Assembly (NCBI RefSeq): GCF_020179605.1
Contig: NZ_JAINZO010000002.1
Coordinates: 1,054,001 to 1,118,000 of the forward strand
DNA length: 64,000 bases
DNA from: Geomonas agri
GTDB taxonomy: Bacteria > Desulfobacterota > Desulfuromonadia > Geobacterales > Geobacteraceae
Direction of reading: 5' to 3'
This document shows, in pieces, positions 40,020 to 49,536 of the stretch; position 1 is the first letter of the stretch, and each line of letters opens with the position of its first letter. The position numbers were made by a program, and so were the translations under genes. Under the pieces are notes generated by a model. That model saw only the letters and a program-made list of their open reading frames with translations. It made no database searches and was not told the DNA's origin.

Positions 40020-42308
40020 ATGCCAGATCTAGAGACAGTCATAAAGCAGTTGAGCCGCACCATCGTTGAGCACAAGAACGCCACGCACATGTCGTTCGAG
40101 GAGTTCATGCAGCTCGTCACGGAGAAGCCGGAACGGATGATGCGCAACATCTTCCAGCTCTTCCACGACATGGTGAGTAGCTACGTCAACGCCGGAGCCG
40201 ACGAGTACCTCGAGGATCCGGAGTCGATCAATTTCGTCCCGTACGATACCACCAAGCTCTTCGTGCAGAACTCGGACCGTCCGTTCTTCGCCGACCGCCT
40301 GTTTGCCAACCGCTTCATGAGCCACGTCGCCGACATGAAGAGCGGGGCCCGCCAGAACAAGATCTACATCTTCGAGGGCCCCCCCGGCTCCGGCAAGAGT
40401 ACCTTCCTGAACAACGTGCTGATGAAATTCGAGGAATACGCCAGCACCGACGAGGGGAAGACCTACGAGGTGGTCTGGCACCTGGACCGCCGCGTCCTGG
40501 GGAGCTTCAAGGAGCACCAGGTCAGCGCTTTTGTGGAGAAGCTTTCCCACCTCCTCGACGAGTACGAACTGGAAACCCACGACCACCTCGACACCCGGGC
40601 CCTGTTGCGCGGTGGCGACGTGGTCGAGGTCCCCTGTCCGTCCCATGACAGTCCGCTGCTCATGATCGACAAGGCCCAGCGGCGCGCCTTCTTCGACGAC
40701 GTGTTCCAGAACGATTCCTTCAAGTGGAAGCTCTTTACCGAGAAGGAGTACGACTGGGTCTTCCGGGACTCCCCCTGCACCATTTGCACGTCCATCTTCC
40801 AGGCGCTCGCGGCGCGACTCGACGACCCTGCCGACATTTTCCGGATGATCAAGGTGCGCCCCTATCGTTTCAACCGCAGGCTGGGCGAGGGGATCACAGT
40901 CTTCAACCCGGGCGACAAGTCGATGAAGATGAACATCCTCACCAACGACATGCTGCAGCGGAAGATCGACCTGCTGTTGGGCGACAGCAACGAGGTAAAG
41001 TACCTCTTCTCCAACTTTGCCAAGACCAATAACGGCATCTATGCCCTGATGGACGTGAAGTCCCACAACGCTGAGCGGCTCCTGGAGTTGCACAACATCA
41101 TCAGCGAAGGGATTCACAAAGTCGAGGACATCGAAGAGAACGTGCGCAGCCTGTTCATTGCCCTGATGAACCCTGAGGACGAGCGGAGCATCGAAGGGGT
41201 GCAGTCCTTCTCGGACCGCATCGAGTTCATCAACATCCCCTACGTCATGGATCTCAACACCGAGGTGGAGATCTACCGCAACATCTTCGGCAAACACATC
41301 GAATCCAGCTTCCTGCCGCGGGTGCTGCACAACTTCGCCCGGGTCATCATCTCGACCAGGATGAACGTGAAGTCGGACGCGCTCTTGGAGTGGATCGGCG
41401 ATCCCGAGAAGTACCGGCTCTACTGCGACGAGAACCTGCAGATTCTCAAGATGGAGATCTACACAGGGCACATCCCGGAGTGGCTCTCAGAAGAGGACCG
41501 GAAGCGGCTCAACGCGAAACGGAGAAAGAAAATCATCGCCGAAAGCGAGCACGAAGGGGACCACGGCTTCTCTGGGCGCGAGTCCATCAAGATCTTCTCG
41601 GACTTCTACTCCGCCTACGCCAGGAAGGACAAGATGATCACTATGAACAACCTGTCCACGTTCTTCACGCGCTGGCACAAGGAGTTGAAGGAGTCGATCC
41701 CGGACGGATTCATGGAGTCGCTGGTGCACAACTATGATTACCTGGTGCTCCAGGAGGTGAAGGAGGCGCTCTACTACTACAACGAGGCGCAGATCGAGCG
41801 TGACATCCTGCACTACATGTTCGCGGTCAACTTCGAGCCGGGTGCGGTCGAGGTGTGCCGGTTCACGGGAGAGAAGCTGGAAATAACCGAGGAGTTCCTG
41901 GCGGGGATCGAGCGGCGTCTCTTGGGGGCCAAGGTGGAGGACGATGCGCGTCTCGCCTTCCGGCAGGAGACCCAGCGCGAGTACACCGGCCGGACCTTGA
42001 CGCAGGAAATCATGGTTGAAGGGAAGCGGGCGCAGGACACGGCGCTGTACCAGTCGCTGCACGACCGCTACGTGTTCAACCTGAAGGAGAAGGTGCTGGA
42101 ACCGTTCCTCGAGAACGCCAACTTCCGCCGCGCCATCAAGGACTTCGATACCGAGGCCTTCAAGACCTACGACAAGCGCATCAGGGACGACGTCACCTTC
42201 CTGATCAACAACCTGAGCTCAGAGAAGTTCAAGTACACAAAGCAGTGCGCCAAGGAGATCTGCGTCTACGTCATCGACAACGACCTCGCCCGCAAATTCC
42301 ACGTTTGA
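40020..42308 (+). CDS. second, diverged PrkA-like AAA+ serine protein kinase (762 aa)
   Basis: ATG 40,020, 14 bases after the spoVR-like stop. Walker A IFEGPPGSGKSTFLNN lies at about 118-133. The first part (FQLFHDMVSSYVNAGADEYL) and later NTEVEIYRNIFGKHIE resemble PrkA proteins, but length and N-terminus differ from the 683-residue PrkA at the head of the block. A CxxC pair (SPCTICTS, about 256-263) is unique to this copy. It may be a paralogue that forms a mixed complex with PrkA or acts on a different target. It is the last gene before a bidirectional terminator. Confidence 0.85.
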   Translation: MPDLETVIKQLSRTIVEHKNATHMSFEEFMQLVTEKPERMMRNIFQLFHDMVSSYVNAGADEYLEDPESINFVPYDTTKLFVQNSDRPFFADRLFANRFMSHVADMKSGARQNKIYIFEGPPGSGKSTFLNNVLMKFEEYASTDEGKTYEVVWHLDRRVLGSFKEHQVSAFVEKLSHLLDEYELETHDHLDTRALLRGGDVVEVPCPSHDSPLLMIDKAQRRAFFDDVFQNDSFKWKLFTEKEYDWVFRDSPCTICTSIFQALAARLDDPADIFRMIKVRPYRFNRRLGEGITVFNPGDKSMKMNILTNDMLQRKIDLLLGDSNEVKYLFSNFAKTNNGIYALMDVKSHNAERLLELHNIISEGIHKVEDIEENVRSLFIALMNPEDERSIEGVQSFSDRIEFINIPYVMDLNTEVEIYRNIFGKHIESSFLPRVLHNFARVIISTRMNVKSDALLEWIGDPEKYRLYCDENLQILKMEIYTGHIPEWLSEEDRKRLNAKRRKKIIAESEHEGDHGFSGRESIKIFSDFYSAYARKDKMITMNNLSTFFTRWHKELKESIPDGFMESLVHNYDYLVLQEVKEALYYYNEAQIERDILHYMFAVNFEPGAVEVCRFTGEKLEITEEFLAGIERRLLGAKVEDDARLAFRQETQREYTGRTLTQEIMVEGKRAQDTALYQSLHDRYVFNLKEKVLEPFLENANFRRAIKDFDTEAFKTYDKRIRDDVTFLINNLSSEKFKYTKQCAKEICVYVIDNDLARKFHV

Positions 42309-42317
42309 TTCAAACAG

Positions 42318-42378
42318 ATAAGGGGATAAAGGGATAGCCAATCGGACAGGCATTTATCCCTTTTATCCCCTTTATTTC
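42318..42378. terminator. bidirectional terminator between the prkA block and the chemotaxis gene
   Basis: AAGGGGATAAAGGGATA pairs with TTTATCCCTTTTATCCCCTT across a 16-base loop. A/T tracts flank both sides, so it can serve the convergent genes on either strand. Confidence 0.8.
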
Positions 42379-42398
42379 TGTTAAACGACTTTTGGTTT

Positions 42399-43583
42399 TT
42401 ACGCCGCCACCTTGAAACGACTCACCATGTCCTGCAGCGCCCGCGCCGAGTTGGCGAGACCCTCTGCGGCGAGGGCCGACTCCTGCGCTCCCCCCGCCGT
42501 TTCCTGCACCACGTCGATAATCTGCCGCATGCTTTCGGAGATGCTGGAGGTAGTGGCGGACTGCTCTTCCGCCGCGATGGCGACTTGGGACACGTACTCC
42601 AAAAGCGGAGTGATCTGCTCCTTGATGGTCCCGATGGCATGGCTTGAGTGCTGCACGTCATCGGTGCCGCTCCTGACACTGGTGGCGCTGCGTTCCATCT
42701 GGGAAATGACGTTCTTCACGTCCCCCTGCAGCGAGCTGATGATCGACTGCACCTCGCGGGTGGACGAGGTGGTCCGCTCCGCCAGTCGCCTCACTTCATC
42801 GGCGACGACCGCGAAGCCGCGCCCCTGTTCGCCGGCCCGTGCCGCCTCGATGGCGGCGTTGAGCGCCAGCAGATTGGTCTGATCCGCGATGTCCTCAATG
42901 GCGACAACGATGTCACCTATCTTGTCCGAGTTGGCGCCGAGGGCCTTGACCGCGTCGACCGTCCCCGCAACCATCTGCTCGATCTCACCCATCACCGACG
43001 TCATGCGGGTGATGGTCTCTTCCCCCCTGCTGGTTGCCGTGCTGGTACTCCCGGCCCGGTCGGCCATCTTCTGGCAACTGAGCGCGATGTCACTGCTGAC
43101 CCCCGCCATCTCGCCCACGGCGTTGGAGACTGAAGACGACTGCTGTGAAGCATGCTCGGTACCCTGGGCCATCCTGAGGGAGGTGTTACTGAGCTGGCTG
43201 GAGGCATTGGCGAGTTCGTCGGCGGTCTGCTGGATCCCCTGGATCATCCCACGCATGGACGCCTGCAGTTTCTGCAGGGCTCTGAGCATCTGGCTGATCT
43301 CGTTGCGGCGGTTCACGACGATTTCTTCACTCAGGTCCCCCTGCGCCATGATCTCGAGGTAGCGCATGGTGCGCGCCAACGGGGTCCTGATGGACCAGAT
43401 GTTGATCGCGCCGAAGACTCCGCCAAGACCGATGAAGAGGGCGAGCGAGCCGTACTTGATCAAGGATGAATCGGCTTGGGCGGCAACTGCGGTGGCGATC
43501 AGGCAGAGGCTGTAGCAGACGCACAGCAGGCTGAGCCTGACTTTGATGGTGAGGTTGAGGTAAACGTTCAAGATTTCCTTCAT
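42399..43583 (-). CDS. methyl-accepting chemotaxis protein without a periplasmic domain (394 aa)
   Basis: ATG 43,583 after GGAGAAGG. Two closely spaced membrane helices (about 15-36 and 45-66) leave only a very short external loop, so no classical ligand-binding domain exists. A HAMP domain at about 68-120 ([18 protein letters not shown]) is followed by the signalling domain with the conserved hairpin tip [20 protein letters not shown] at about 240-259. It may sense membrane state, redox or a partner protein. No che genes are adjacent. Confidence 0.92.
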   Translation of the reverse strand: MKEILNVYLNLTIKVRLSLLCVCYSLCLIATAVAAQADSSLIKYGSLALFIGLGGVFGAINIWSIRTPLARTMRYLEIMAQGDLSEEIVVNRRNEISQMLRALQKLQASMRGMIQGIQQTADELANASSQLSNTSLRMAQGTEHASQQSSSVSNAVGEMAGVSSDIALSCQKMADRAGSTSTATSRGEETITRMTSVMGEIEQMVAGTVDAVKALGANSDKIGDIVVAIEDIADQTNLLALNAAIEAARAGEQGRGFAVVADEVRRLAERTTSSTREVQSIISSLQGDVKNVISQMERSATSVRSGTDDVQHSSHAIGTIKEQITPLLEYVSQVAIAAEEQSATTSSISESMRQIIDVVQETAGGAQESALAAEGLANSARALQDMVSRFKVAA

Positions 43584-43850
43584 TTCCTTCTCCTTGCCGA
43601 TACTGCCGGGTCGTGCTGCCGCTGGCGAAATGTGTCATTGGTGCAGGTCACTTATCGGGAGATGCTGTCTGTACTTGAGACACGCTGTAAACAAAAAAAG
43701 CTAAGTTAATAAAAAATAATTTAATACTGGGTGCTGTTATGACGGCAGCGACCTTTATACTCCTTCCGTCAGAAAGAAAATGATGGCTGCCTTTGTAGAT
43801 CGTGATATGGTGTCTCGCGGTTTCTGTAAGTCTGCCAGGAGGTGCCACGG

Positions 43851-44726
43851 ATGAGAGAAGCCCTTTGCCAGATGATTGAGCGGCTCGTGCGGGAGGAGCC
43901 CGGTAACCGGTTCCCAGGAGAGGGGGGACCGTACTTCACTGAGCCGTTGATTGGCTTCGCGGCTGCCGATGATCCTTTGTTCACCCAGTACCAGACGGTG
44001 ATTGGTCCTTTTCATCTTACGCCGACCGAGCTCGCGCAGCACGAAACTCCACCTTGGCAGCCCGCCACGGTGATCTGCTGGGCCCTTCCCATCTCCGAGG
44101 AGACCCGCCGCAGTAACCGCACCGAAACCATCTATCCCTCCCGCGCCTGGGCGCTGACCAGGCAGCACGGGGAGGCGTTCAATAGCGCGTTGCGCCGCCA
44201 GGTGGTGCAGTTCCTGGTAGATGCCGGTTACCAGGCCTTCGCACCGCAGTTGCACCCAGCCTGGCGGGAGTACCCGGACTCTCCGGTGGGGATCGCCTCC
44301 TCCTGGTCCGAGCGCCATGCCGCCTATGCCGCCGGGCTGGGGACGTTCAGCCTCAACGATGCTCTGATCACGCCGCGCGGTATCGCCCATCGCCTGGGGA
44401 GCGTTGTCACCGATCTTGCCATCGAACCCAGTGCGCGACCATGGCGCGATCACCGGTCCAACTGCCTGTGGTACCGGGAGGGGAGCTGCGGCGCATGCAT
44501 CGGGCGCTGCCCCGTCGGTGCACTCTCAAAAGAGGGACACGACAAGGCGATCTGCCGCGGCTACGTTTATGGAGCGGTCCCCGAGGCTGTCGGGGCCGAG
44601 TATGGCGTCACCAGCACCGGCTGTGGCCTGTGCCAGACCAAGGTGCCCTGCGAGGGAAGGATCCCGGCCGGCAAGGTCTCGCCATTGGCCGTGAAGCCGC
44701 CAGAGGGGGAATCGCCCTCACCCTGA
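43851..44726 (+). CDS. QueG-like double 4Fe-4S ferredoxin protein (291 aa)
   Basis: ATG 43,851 follows AGGAGG by eight bases; the GTG at 43,842 lies within that site. The C-terminal half has ferredoxin-type clusters CGACIGRCPVGAL at about 221-233 and the second set in STGCGLCQTKVPCEG, plus the upstream GLGTFSLNDALITPRG segment common to epoxyqueuosine reductase relatives. The HEAT-like tail of true QueG is missing and the protein is shorter, so it is better called a QueG-like reductase of unknown substrate. A terminator follows. Confidence 0.78.
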   Translation: MREALCQMIERLVREEPGNRFPGEGGPYFTEPLIGFAAADDPLFTQYQTVIGPFHLTPTELAQHETPPWQPATVICWALPISEETRRSNRTETIYPSRAWALTRQHGEAFNSALRRQVVQFLVDAGYQAFAPQLHPAWREYPDSPVGIASSWSERHAAYAAGLGTFSLNDALITPRGIAHRLGSVVTDLAIEPSARPWRDHRSNCLWYREGSCGACIGRCPVGALSKEGHDKAICRGYVYGAVPEAVGAEYGVTSTGCGLCQTKVPCEGRIPAGKVSPLAVKPPEGESPSP

Positions 44727-44752
44727 CCCTCTCCCGGGGGGAGAGGGGATGC
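44714..44752. repeat. interspersed CCCTCACCCTGACCCTCTCCC repeat copy
   Basis: Begins inside the last codons of the QueG-like gene (its C-terminal Glu-Ser-Pro-Ser-Pro) and continues into CTCCCGGGGGGAGAGGGG. The 3' end of that gene may therefore be encoded by the repeat. Confidence 0.6.
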
Positions 44753-44782
44753 GGAAGTGCGTGGTGCTATTACAGGAAAAGG

Positions 44783-44819
44783 AAAGGGGCACCCCCCGGT
44801 GAGGGAGGTGCCCCTTTTT
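44783..44819. terminator. bidirectional terminator between QueG-like gene and sucD
   Basis: AAAGGGGCACC and GGTGCCCCTTTTT form an 11-bp stem around a 13-base loop. The T run favours the plus strand; the reverse reads GGTGCCCCTTTCC. Confidence 0.85.
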
Positions 44820-44843
44820 ACGTTTCAAGTCAGACCGTCGTGG

Positions 44844-45737
44844 TCACTTCTTTTTGCCGTTTCCCTTTGCGGCGATTGCTGTCTGCATGGCTTCCCCCAT
44901 CTTGGTGGGACTGGAAGCAACGGTCACGCCGCACTCGGTGAGGGTGCGGATCTTGTCTTCCGCCTTGCCCTTGCCCCCGGTGATGATAGCGCCGGCATGC
45001 CCCATCCTCTTGCCCGGAGGTGCGGTGACCCCGGCGATGAACGCAGCCACCGGCTTTTTCATGTGCTCCTCGATCCAGTGCGCGGCGTCCTCCTCGGCTG
45101 AGCCGCCGATTTCGCCGATCATGAACACCCCTTCCGTGCCCGGGTCCTCGTTGAAAAGCTTCAGCACGTCGATGAAGTTCATGCCGATGATCGGGTCCCC
45201 CCCGATACCGACGCAGGTCGACTGACCGAGCCCCACGTCGGTGAGTTGTTTGACCGCCTCGTAGGTGAGTGTGCCGGAGCGCGAAACGACGCCGATCTTG
45301 CCAGGTTTGTGGATGTGGCCCGGCATGATGCCGATCTTGCACTCGCCCGGTGTGATCACGCCGGGGCAGTTGGGGCCCACCAGCCGCATCTTGCTCTGCT
45401 TGAGTACCGCCTTTACCGGGACCATGTCGCGCACCGGAATACCCTCGGTGATGCAGACGGCCAGCTCGAGGCCGGCCGCAGCTGACTCGAGAATGGCGTC
45501 GGCCGCTCCCGGCGGCGGCACGAAGATCATGGAGACGTTGGCGTTGGTGTATTTCACCGCCTCGGCGACGGTATTGAAGACGGGAATTCCCTCGATGTGG
45601 ATGCCGCCTTTGCCTGGGGTGACGCCGGCGACGATGTTACTGCCGTACTCCCGGCACTGCTGGGTGTGAAACAGGCCGCTGCGGCCGGTGATCCCTTGGA
45701 CCACTATTCTCGACGAGTTGTTTATCAGTATGGACAT
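44844..45737 (-). CDS. sucD: succinyl-CoA ligase (ADP-forming), alpha subunit SucD
   Basis: 297 residues. SucD binds CoA and carries the phospho-His of the TCA-cycle enzyme that interconverts succinyl-CoA and succinate with ATP or GTP formation. The CoA-binding [21 protein letters not shown] is near the N-terminus, [20 protein letters not shown] follows at about 121-140, and the active-site His lies in [14 protein letters not shown]-adjacent [11 protein letters not shown] (about 254-264). It follows sucC by 30 bases. Confidence 0.97.
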   Translation of the reverse strand: MSILINNSSRIVVQGITGRSGLFHTQQCREYGSNIVAGVTPGKGGIHIEGIPVFNTVAEAVKYTNANVSMIFVPPPGAADAILESAAAGLELAVCITEGIPVRDMVPVKAVLKQSKMRLVGPNCPGVITPGECKIGIMPGHIHKPGKIGVVSRSGTLTYEAVKQLTDVGLGQSTCVGIGGDPIIGMNFIDVLKLFNEDPGTEGVFMIGEIGGSAEEDAAHWIEEHMKKPVAAFIAGVTAPPGKRMGHAGAIITGGKGKAEDKIRTLTECGVTVASSPTKMGEAMQTAIAAKGNGKKK

Positions 45738-45767
45738 AGGCTTATCTCCCGAAAATGATCTCGACGT

Positions 45768-46925
45768 TTACCCCAGCATTCCAACAATCTTGGAAGCTGC
45801 GTCTCCGAGGTTGTCGCTGCACTGGACGTTCAGGCCGCTCTCGGTGAGGAGGCGCTTGCCCTCCTCGACCTGGCTGCCATCCATGCGCACCACGATGGGG
45901 AGGATGCAGTTCACCTCGCTGGCCGCCTCGATGATGCCGTGCGCGATGACGTCGCAGCGCATGATGCCGCCGAAGATGTTGACGAAGATCCCTTTCACAT
46001 CCGCGTCCTGCAGGATGATCTTGAATGCTTCGGCCACTTTCTCGCGGGTGGCGCCGCCCCCGACGTCGAGGAAGTTGGCCGGTTCGCCGCCGTACTCCTT
46101 GAGCACGTCGAGGGTCGCCATGGCGAGGCCAGCGCCGTTGACCAAGCAGCCGATCGAGCCGGAAAGTTTGATGTAAGCCAAGTCGTATTTGCCGGCATTG
46201 ATCTCCAGCGGGTCGAGCTGGGAGTAGTCCATCATGTCAGGGTACTCGCGGTGCCTGAAGATGGCGTTGTCGTCGAAGGTGATCTTGGCGTCCATGGCCA
46301 TGAGCCAGCCAGCCCTTGTTACCACGAGGGGATTGATCTCAACCAGCGCGCAATCCTTCTCAAGGCAGACCTTGTACAGGTTCAGGATAAGGTTAACGCA
46401 GTCCTCGCAGACGCTCCCGGACAGCCCGAGTTGCAGGGCGATTTGCCGCGCCTGGTACGATCTGAGCCCGAGGAACGGGTCGATGGTCAGAGTGTGAATC
46501 TTCTCCGGCGTCTTCGATGCGACTTCTTCGATCTCCATGCCACCTTCGGCGGAGGCGATCAGGACGTAGCGGGAAGCGCTTCTGTCCAGGGTGATGGAGA
46601 GGTAGAACTCGCGGGCGATCTCGACCGCCTCCTCCACCAGGATGCGTCGCACCCGGAGCCCTTCCGGGCCGGTTTGAGGCGTCACCAGGGTTTTGCCGAA
46701 CAGTTCCTTGGCATACTCCTGGGCCTGTTCCGGATGGTGCACGAGCTTGACGCCGCCCGCCTTGCCGCGTCCGCCGGCATAGATCTGCGCCTTGACCACG
46801 CAGCGGCCTCCCATCTCCTTGGCTGCCCGCTCAACCTGGTCGGCAGTAAGCGCAACACGACCACGGGGGACGGGGATGCCGAACGAATTCAGTATCTCCT
46901 TGGCCTGATACTCATGAATGTTCAT
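45768..46925 (-). CDS. sucC: succinyl-CoA ligase (ADP-forming), beta subunit SucC
   Basis: 385 residues. ATG 46,925 after AGGAG. The N-terminus [20 protein letters not shown] and the ATP-grasp segment [20 protein letters not shown] are standard. Metal- and nucleotide-binding residues are in [12 protein letters not shown], and the C-terminal [19 protein letters not shown] binds the alpha subunit. First gene of the sucCD operon. Confidence 0.97.
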   Translation of the reverse strand: MNIHEYQAKEILNSFGIPVPRGRVALTADQVERAAKEMGGRCVVKAQIYAGGRGKAGGVKLVHHPEQAQEYAKELFGKTLVTPQTGPEGLRVRRILVEEAVEIAREFYLSITLDRSASRYVLIASAEGGMEIEEVASKTPEKIHTLTIDPFLGLRSYQARQIALQLGLSGSVCEDCVNLILNLYKVCLEKDCALVEINPLVVTRAGWLMAMDAKITFDDNAIFRHREYPDMMDYSQLDPLEINAGKYDLAYIKLSGSIGCLVNGAGLAMATLDVLKEYGGEPANFLDVGGGATREKVAEAFKIILQDADVKGIFVNIFGGIMRCDVIAHGIIEAASEVNCILPIVVRMDGSQVEEGKRLLTESGLNVQCSDNLGDAASKIVGMLG

Positions 46926-47092
46926 CCTGTTCTCCTATGGTGCCGCTTTGGATTTAACCTGGTGCAGCCTGCTCTAAGAAGGTAAGCGATCGGAATCGTT
47001 GGGGTATGGCGGAGCGACCGGTGACGCGTCCCGTACTCTTATCGGTACAACGTTGCTGGAAATTCAAATTAAAAATAAATACTATCAACAAT

Positions 47093-47124
47093 TAAAAAAA
47101 AGAGAAGCCCATGGGGACTTCTCT
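47093..47124 (-). terminator. intrinsic terminator after the small secreted protein genes
   Basis: On the minus strand AGAGAAG and CTTCTCT form a 7-bp stem around a palindromic loop, followed by eight T residues. Confidence 0.85.
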
Positions 47125-47154
47125 TGTCATCTTTACGTTGGCTATGTGTGTACG

Positions 47155-47484
47155 CTACCTGGCCTGGACTCTGCGGCGTATCTCGATCTTTTCCTCGCCT
47201 TTGCTGCACTGCAGTTCGACGTCTGAGAACGGGGTGAAGTTGCCGCCGGGATTCTTGCGGGCGGCGCGGGCTTGTCGCTCCAGCGCGATCTTCCGGCACT
47301 GCTCCAGCACCGCCTGGATATCTCCTCCGGTCACGCCGGAGACCTCGAAGCGGTGCTTGTGCGCCACGATCCCTTCTCCTTGGGTACTGATGATGTTGCC
47401 CCGGCAGATGAGCTCTTCGGCGCAGGTCGTACCGGCCACAGTCAGCAGAAGAAGGGATGCCAGCAAGAGCAATGCTGCTTTCAT
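47155..47484 (-). CDS. small secreted protein of unknown function (109 aa)
   Basis: ATG 47,484 lies five bases after GGAGG, which fixes the start well inside a longer frame. MKAALLLLASLLLLTVAGTTCAEE is a signal peptide with cleavage near residue 22. The mature protein is small and basic with three Cys (LICRGN, EQCRK, LQCSK), which could form one disulfide or bind metal. I do not recognise a family. It is 23 bases downstream of the DUF4124 gene and ends before a terminator, so both form a two-gene operon. Confidence 0.8.
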   Translation of the reverse strand: MKAALLLLASLLLLTVAGTTCAEELICRGNIISTQGEGIVAHKHRFEVSGVTGGDIQAVLEQCRKIALERQARAARKNPGGNFTPFSDVELQCSKGEEKIEIRRRVQAR

Positions 47485-47507
47485 AACCGCCTCCGTTTTT
47501 CGGCGAG

Positions 47508-47990
47508 CTATTCCTCGGCCGTGTGGGTGCGCCTGCCCAGCGCTCTGAGCTCCCTGCGCGAGAGCCGCCCCGCAGGGCGTGTGGAATTTGGGGCGGCGGC
47601 CGCGCGTTCTACCACCGGCGTGGCCGGGGATACTGCGGCTGCAGCAGGCGCGCTCGCGGCTGGAGGTGCTGCCGCTTGTGCCCGCTGCGGCAACTCCGGC
47701 GCTGCTCCAGGCTGTCCCGGCGGGGCCTGCACCACGAGCGGCTGAGCGGCTGAGGCGGTGCCCGCGCTTCGAGGTGCCGCGGCAGGTGCTGCGGGCTGTG
47801 CGGTCGCCAACCCTCCCAGTTTGCCGGTGGCCACGTCGAGGACCCGCGCCTTTTTCAGGTAGCGCGCCGGGATCTCGTGCAGGCTGTTGGTGTAGAACCT
47901 GGTCCCGGTGGTGTCTTTCCAGGTGTAGATCTCGGCCCAGGCGGCCGTTGCAGTTACAAAAATCACCAGAACTACCAGAAGACTCTTCAT
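47508..47990 (-). CDS. DUF4124 domain secreted protein (160 aa)
   Basis: ATG 47,990 after GGAGG. A signal peptide (1 to about 19, ending AWA) is followed by the DUF4124 motif EIYTWKDTTGTRFYTNSL, a short beta domain found near the N-terminus of many periplasmic proteins. The rest, from about residue 60, is Ala/Pro-rich and probably disordered. Function unknown; it is the first gene of a pair with the 109-residue secreted protein. Confidence 0.85.
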   Translation of the reverse strand: MKSLLVVLVIFVTATAAWAEIYTWKDTTGTRFYTNSLHEIPARYLKKARVLDVATGKLGGLATAQPAAPAAAPRSAGTASAAQPLVVQAPPGQPGAAPELPQRAQAAAPPAASAPAAAAVSPATPVVERAAAAPNSTRPAGRLSRRELRALGRRTHTAEE

Positions 47991-48188
47991 TTTTCCTCCA
48001 AAGCAATGCAGGCAACGTCACCTATTATTCAGGATAACCCCCCCAGCTTCAAGCCAAAAAGGTGAAGATACTTTTCGGCAGGTCTGCCGGTTTCTTAACT
48101 AGCTGCCCGTCATGCAATATTCTGCTGCCTATGCTATCCTAGGGGCTGTGTATGAGGAAATGTTTCAGTACCTACAGGAGATCGAGCC

Positions 48189-48704
48189 ATGAAGTATGGA
48201 AGGTTTATTCTGGCCATTTTGTTCTTTCTAGCGACGGCAGTAGGTATCGAAGCTGACGCCGCTTCCCGTATCAAGGTCTATTCAGCTGAAAAGGGGAACT
48301 ACATCATGTCTGACGAGGTAGTGAAGACAAACGCGGAATGGAAGAAGATACTCACGCCGGAACAGTATCACATCCTTCGGGAAAAAGGGACCGAGCGGGC
48401 TTTCACGGGTAAATACGCCACAACCCATGACCACGGCATCTACCGTTGTGCCGGTTGCGGACTGGACCTGTTCAAGTCCGAAGACAAGTTCGAGTCCGGA
48501 ACCGGGTGGCCGAGCTTCACCCAACCGATAGCCAAGGATAACGTCAAGACCGAAACGGATCGCAGCTTCTTCAGTACACGGACCGAGGTCCTTTGCCGGC
48601 GTTGCGGCGGTCACCTGGGCCATGTGTTCAACGACGGCCCCAAACCGACCGGGCTGCGCTACTGCATGAATTCCGCGGCACTGCAGTTCGTGGCGACGAA
48701 GTAG
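48189..48704 (+). CDS. msrB: exported peptide-methionine (R)-S-oxide reductase MsrB
   Basis: 171 residues, ATG 48,189 after AGGAG. A signal peptide at about 1-25 (ending ADAA) sends it to the envelope. MsrB reduces the R form of methionine sulfoxide. Zinc-binding CxxC pairs are in [11 protein letters not shown] and [12 protein letters not shown]; the catalytic Cys is in [12 protein letters not shown] near the C-terminus. It is followed by an exported MsrA, so the pair can repair both sulfoxide isomers in the periplasm. Confidence 0.94.
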   Translation: MKYGRFILAILFFLATAVGIEADAASRIKVYSAEKGNYIMSDEVVKTNAEWKKILTPEQYHILREKGTERAFTGKYATTHDHGIYRCAGCGLDLFKSEDKFESGTGWPSFTQPIAKDNVKTETDRSFFSTRTEVLCRRCGGHLGHVFNDGPKPTGLRYCMNSAALQFVATK

Positions 48705-48737
48705 GGGGGGACGACGAAGGTAACAAACCCGATATTT

Positions 48738-48824
48738 AACGCAAAGCCGCAAAGGCGCAAAGAACAGCAACTCACAAAACTGGAAAGGTCTTGAGCTTCT
48801 CTTGGCTCCGCAGCTTTGCGTAAA
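48738..48824. repeat. interspersed ACGCAAAGCCGCAAAGG repeat with inverted end
   Basis: Starts with TTTAACGCAAAGCCGCAAAG-type sequence and ends with an inverted GCAGCTTTGCGTAAAT, so the ends can pair. It fills the msrB-msrA gap. Similar elements are known as dispersed repeats in many genomes, and it resembles neither an IS nor a riboswitch. Confidence 0.7.
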
Positions 48825-48847
48825 TAACAGGGGGGTAGGGAGGCACA

Positions 48848-49453
48848 ATGAAAACACGGGCAATAGTAACGGCCGCCTTGCTGCTCATCCTCGCGGTGGC
48901 AGGTTCCTCGCCGGCCGCGCAGTTGCAGAAGGCAACCTTTGCCGGGGGCTGCTTCTGGTGCATGGAACATCCCTTCGATGAGCTGCCGGGGGTGGTGTCG
49001 GTGACGTCGGGCTATACCGGCGGCCACACCAAGAACCCGACCTACGAGGAGGTTTCCGCGGGCGGCACCGGCCACGCGGAATCGGTGCAGATACTCTACG
49101 ACCCCACCAAGATCGGTTACGACAAGCTGCTCAACCGTTATTGGCACAACATCGACCCCACTGTGAAGGACCGCCAGTTCTGCGACGTCGGACACCAATA
49201 CCGGAGCGCGATTTTCTATCATAACGAAGAGCAGCGCCGGCTGGCCCTGCAGTCCAAGCAGGCTCTCGAGAAGAACAAACAGCTGAAGTCGCCTATCCAG
49301 ACCGAGATCGTTGCCGCCACCGAATTCTATCCGGCGGAAGAGTATCACCAGCACTATTACAAGAAGAACCCGCTGCGGTATTCTTACTACCGCTTGAGCT
49401 GCGGACGGGACCACAGGCTGAAGGAACTCTGGGGCGACAAAGCCGGAAAGTGA
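48848..49453 (+). CDS. msrA: exported peptide-methionine (S)-S-oxide reductase MsrA
   Basis: 201 residues, ATG 48,848 after GGGAGG. A signal peptide at about 1-24 precedes the catalytic motif ATFAGGCFWCMEHPF at about 29-43 and the family segments SGYTGGHTKNPTYEEVSAG and QYRSAIFYHN. It reduces the S isomer of methionine sulfoxide. It is paired with msrB, 144 bases upstream across a repeat. Two resolving-type Cys may lie in the C-terminal part (one in RLSCGRDH). Confidence 0.94.
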   Translation: MKTRAIVTAALLLILAVAGSSPAAQLQKATFAGGCFWCMEHPFDELPGVVSVTSGYTGGHTKNPTYEEVSAGGTGHAESVQILYDPTKIGYDKLLNRYWHNIDPTVKDRQFCDVGHQYRSAIFYHNEEQRRLALQSKQALEKNKQLKSPIQTEIVAATEFYPAEEYHQHYYKKNPLRYSYYRLSCGRDHRLKELWGDKAGK

Positions 49454-49536
49454 GAGCGGCGCCTCTACGAAAGGTTTTGAGGTAGAAGGCAGAGCATAAC
49501 GTAGAACATGGAACTCGCGGAGTGCCGGGGGATGCC

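Noticed and set aside
47485-48021. N-terminal half of a 288-codon frame covering the DUF4124 gene
   Set aside because: Out-of-frame shadow; the real 109-residue protein begins at 47,484 with its own ribosome-binding site and signal peptide.
48738-48824. GCAAAGCC string suggesting a second GEMM riboswitch
   Set aside because: Part of a simple GCAAAG repeat; the other conserved aptamer segments are missing.
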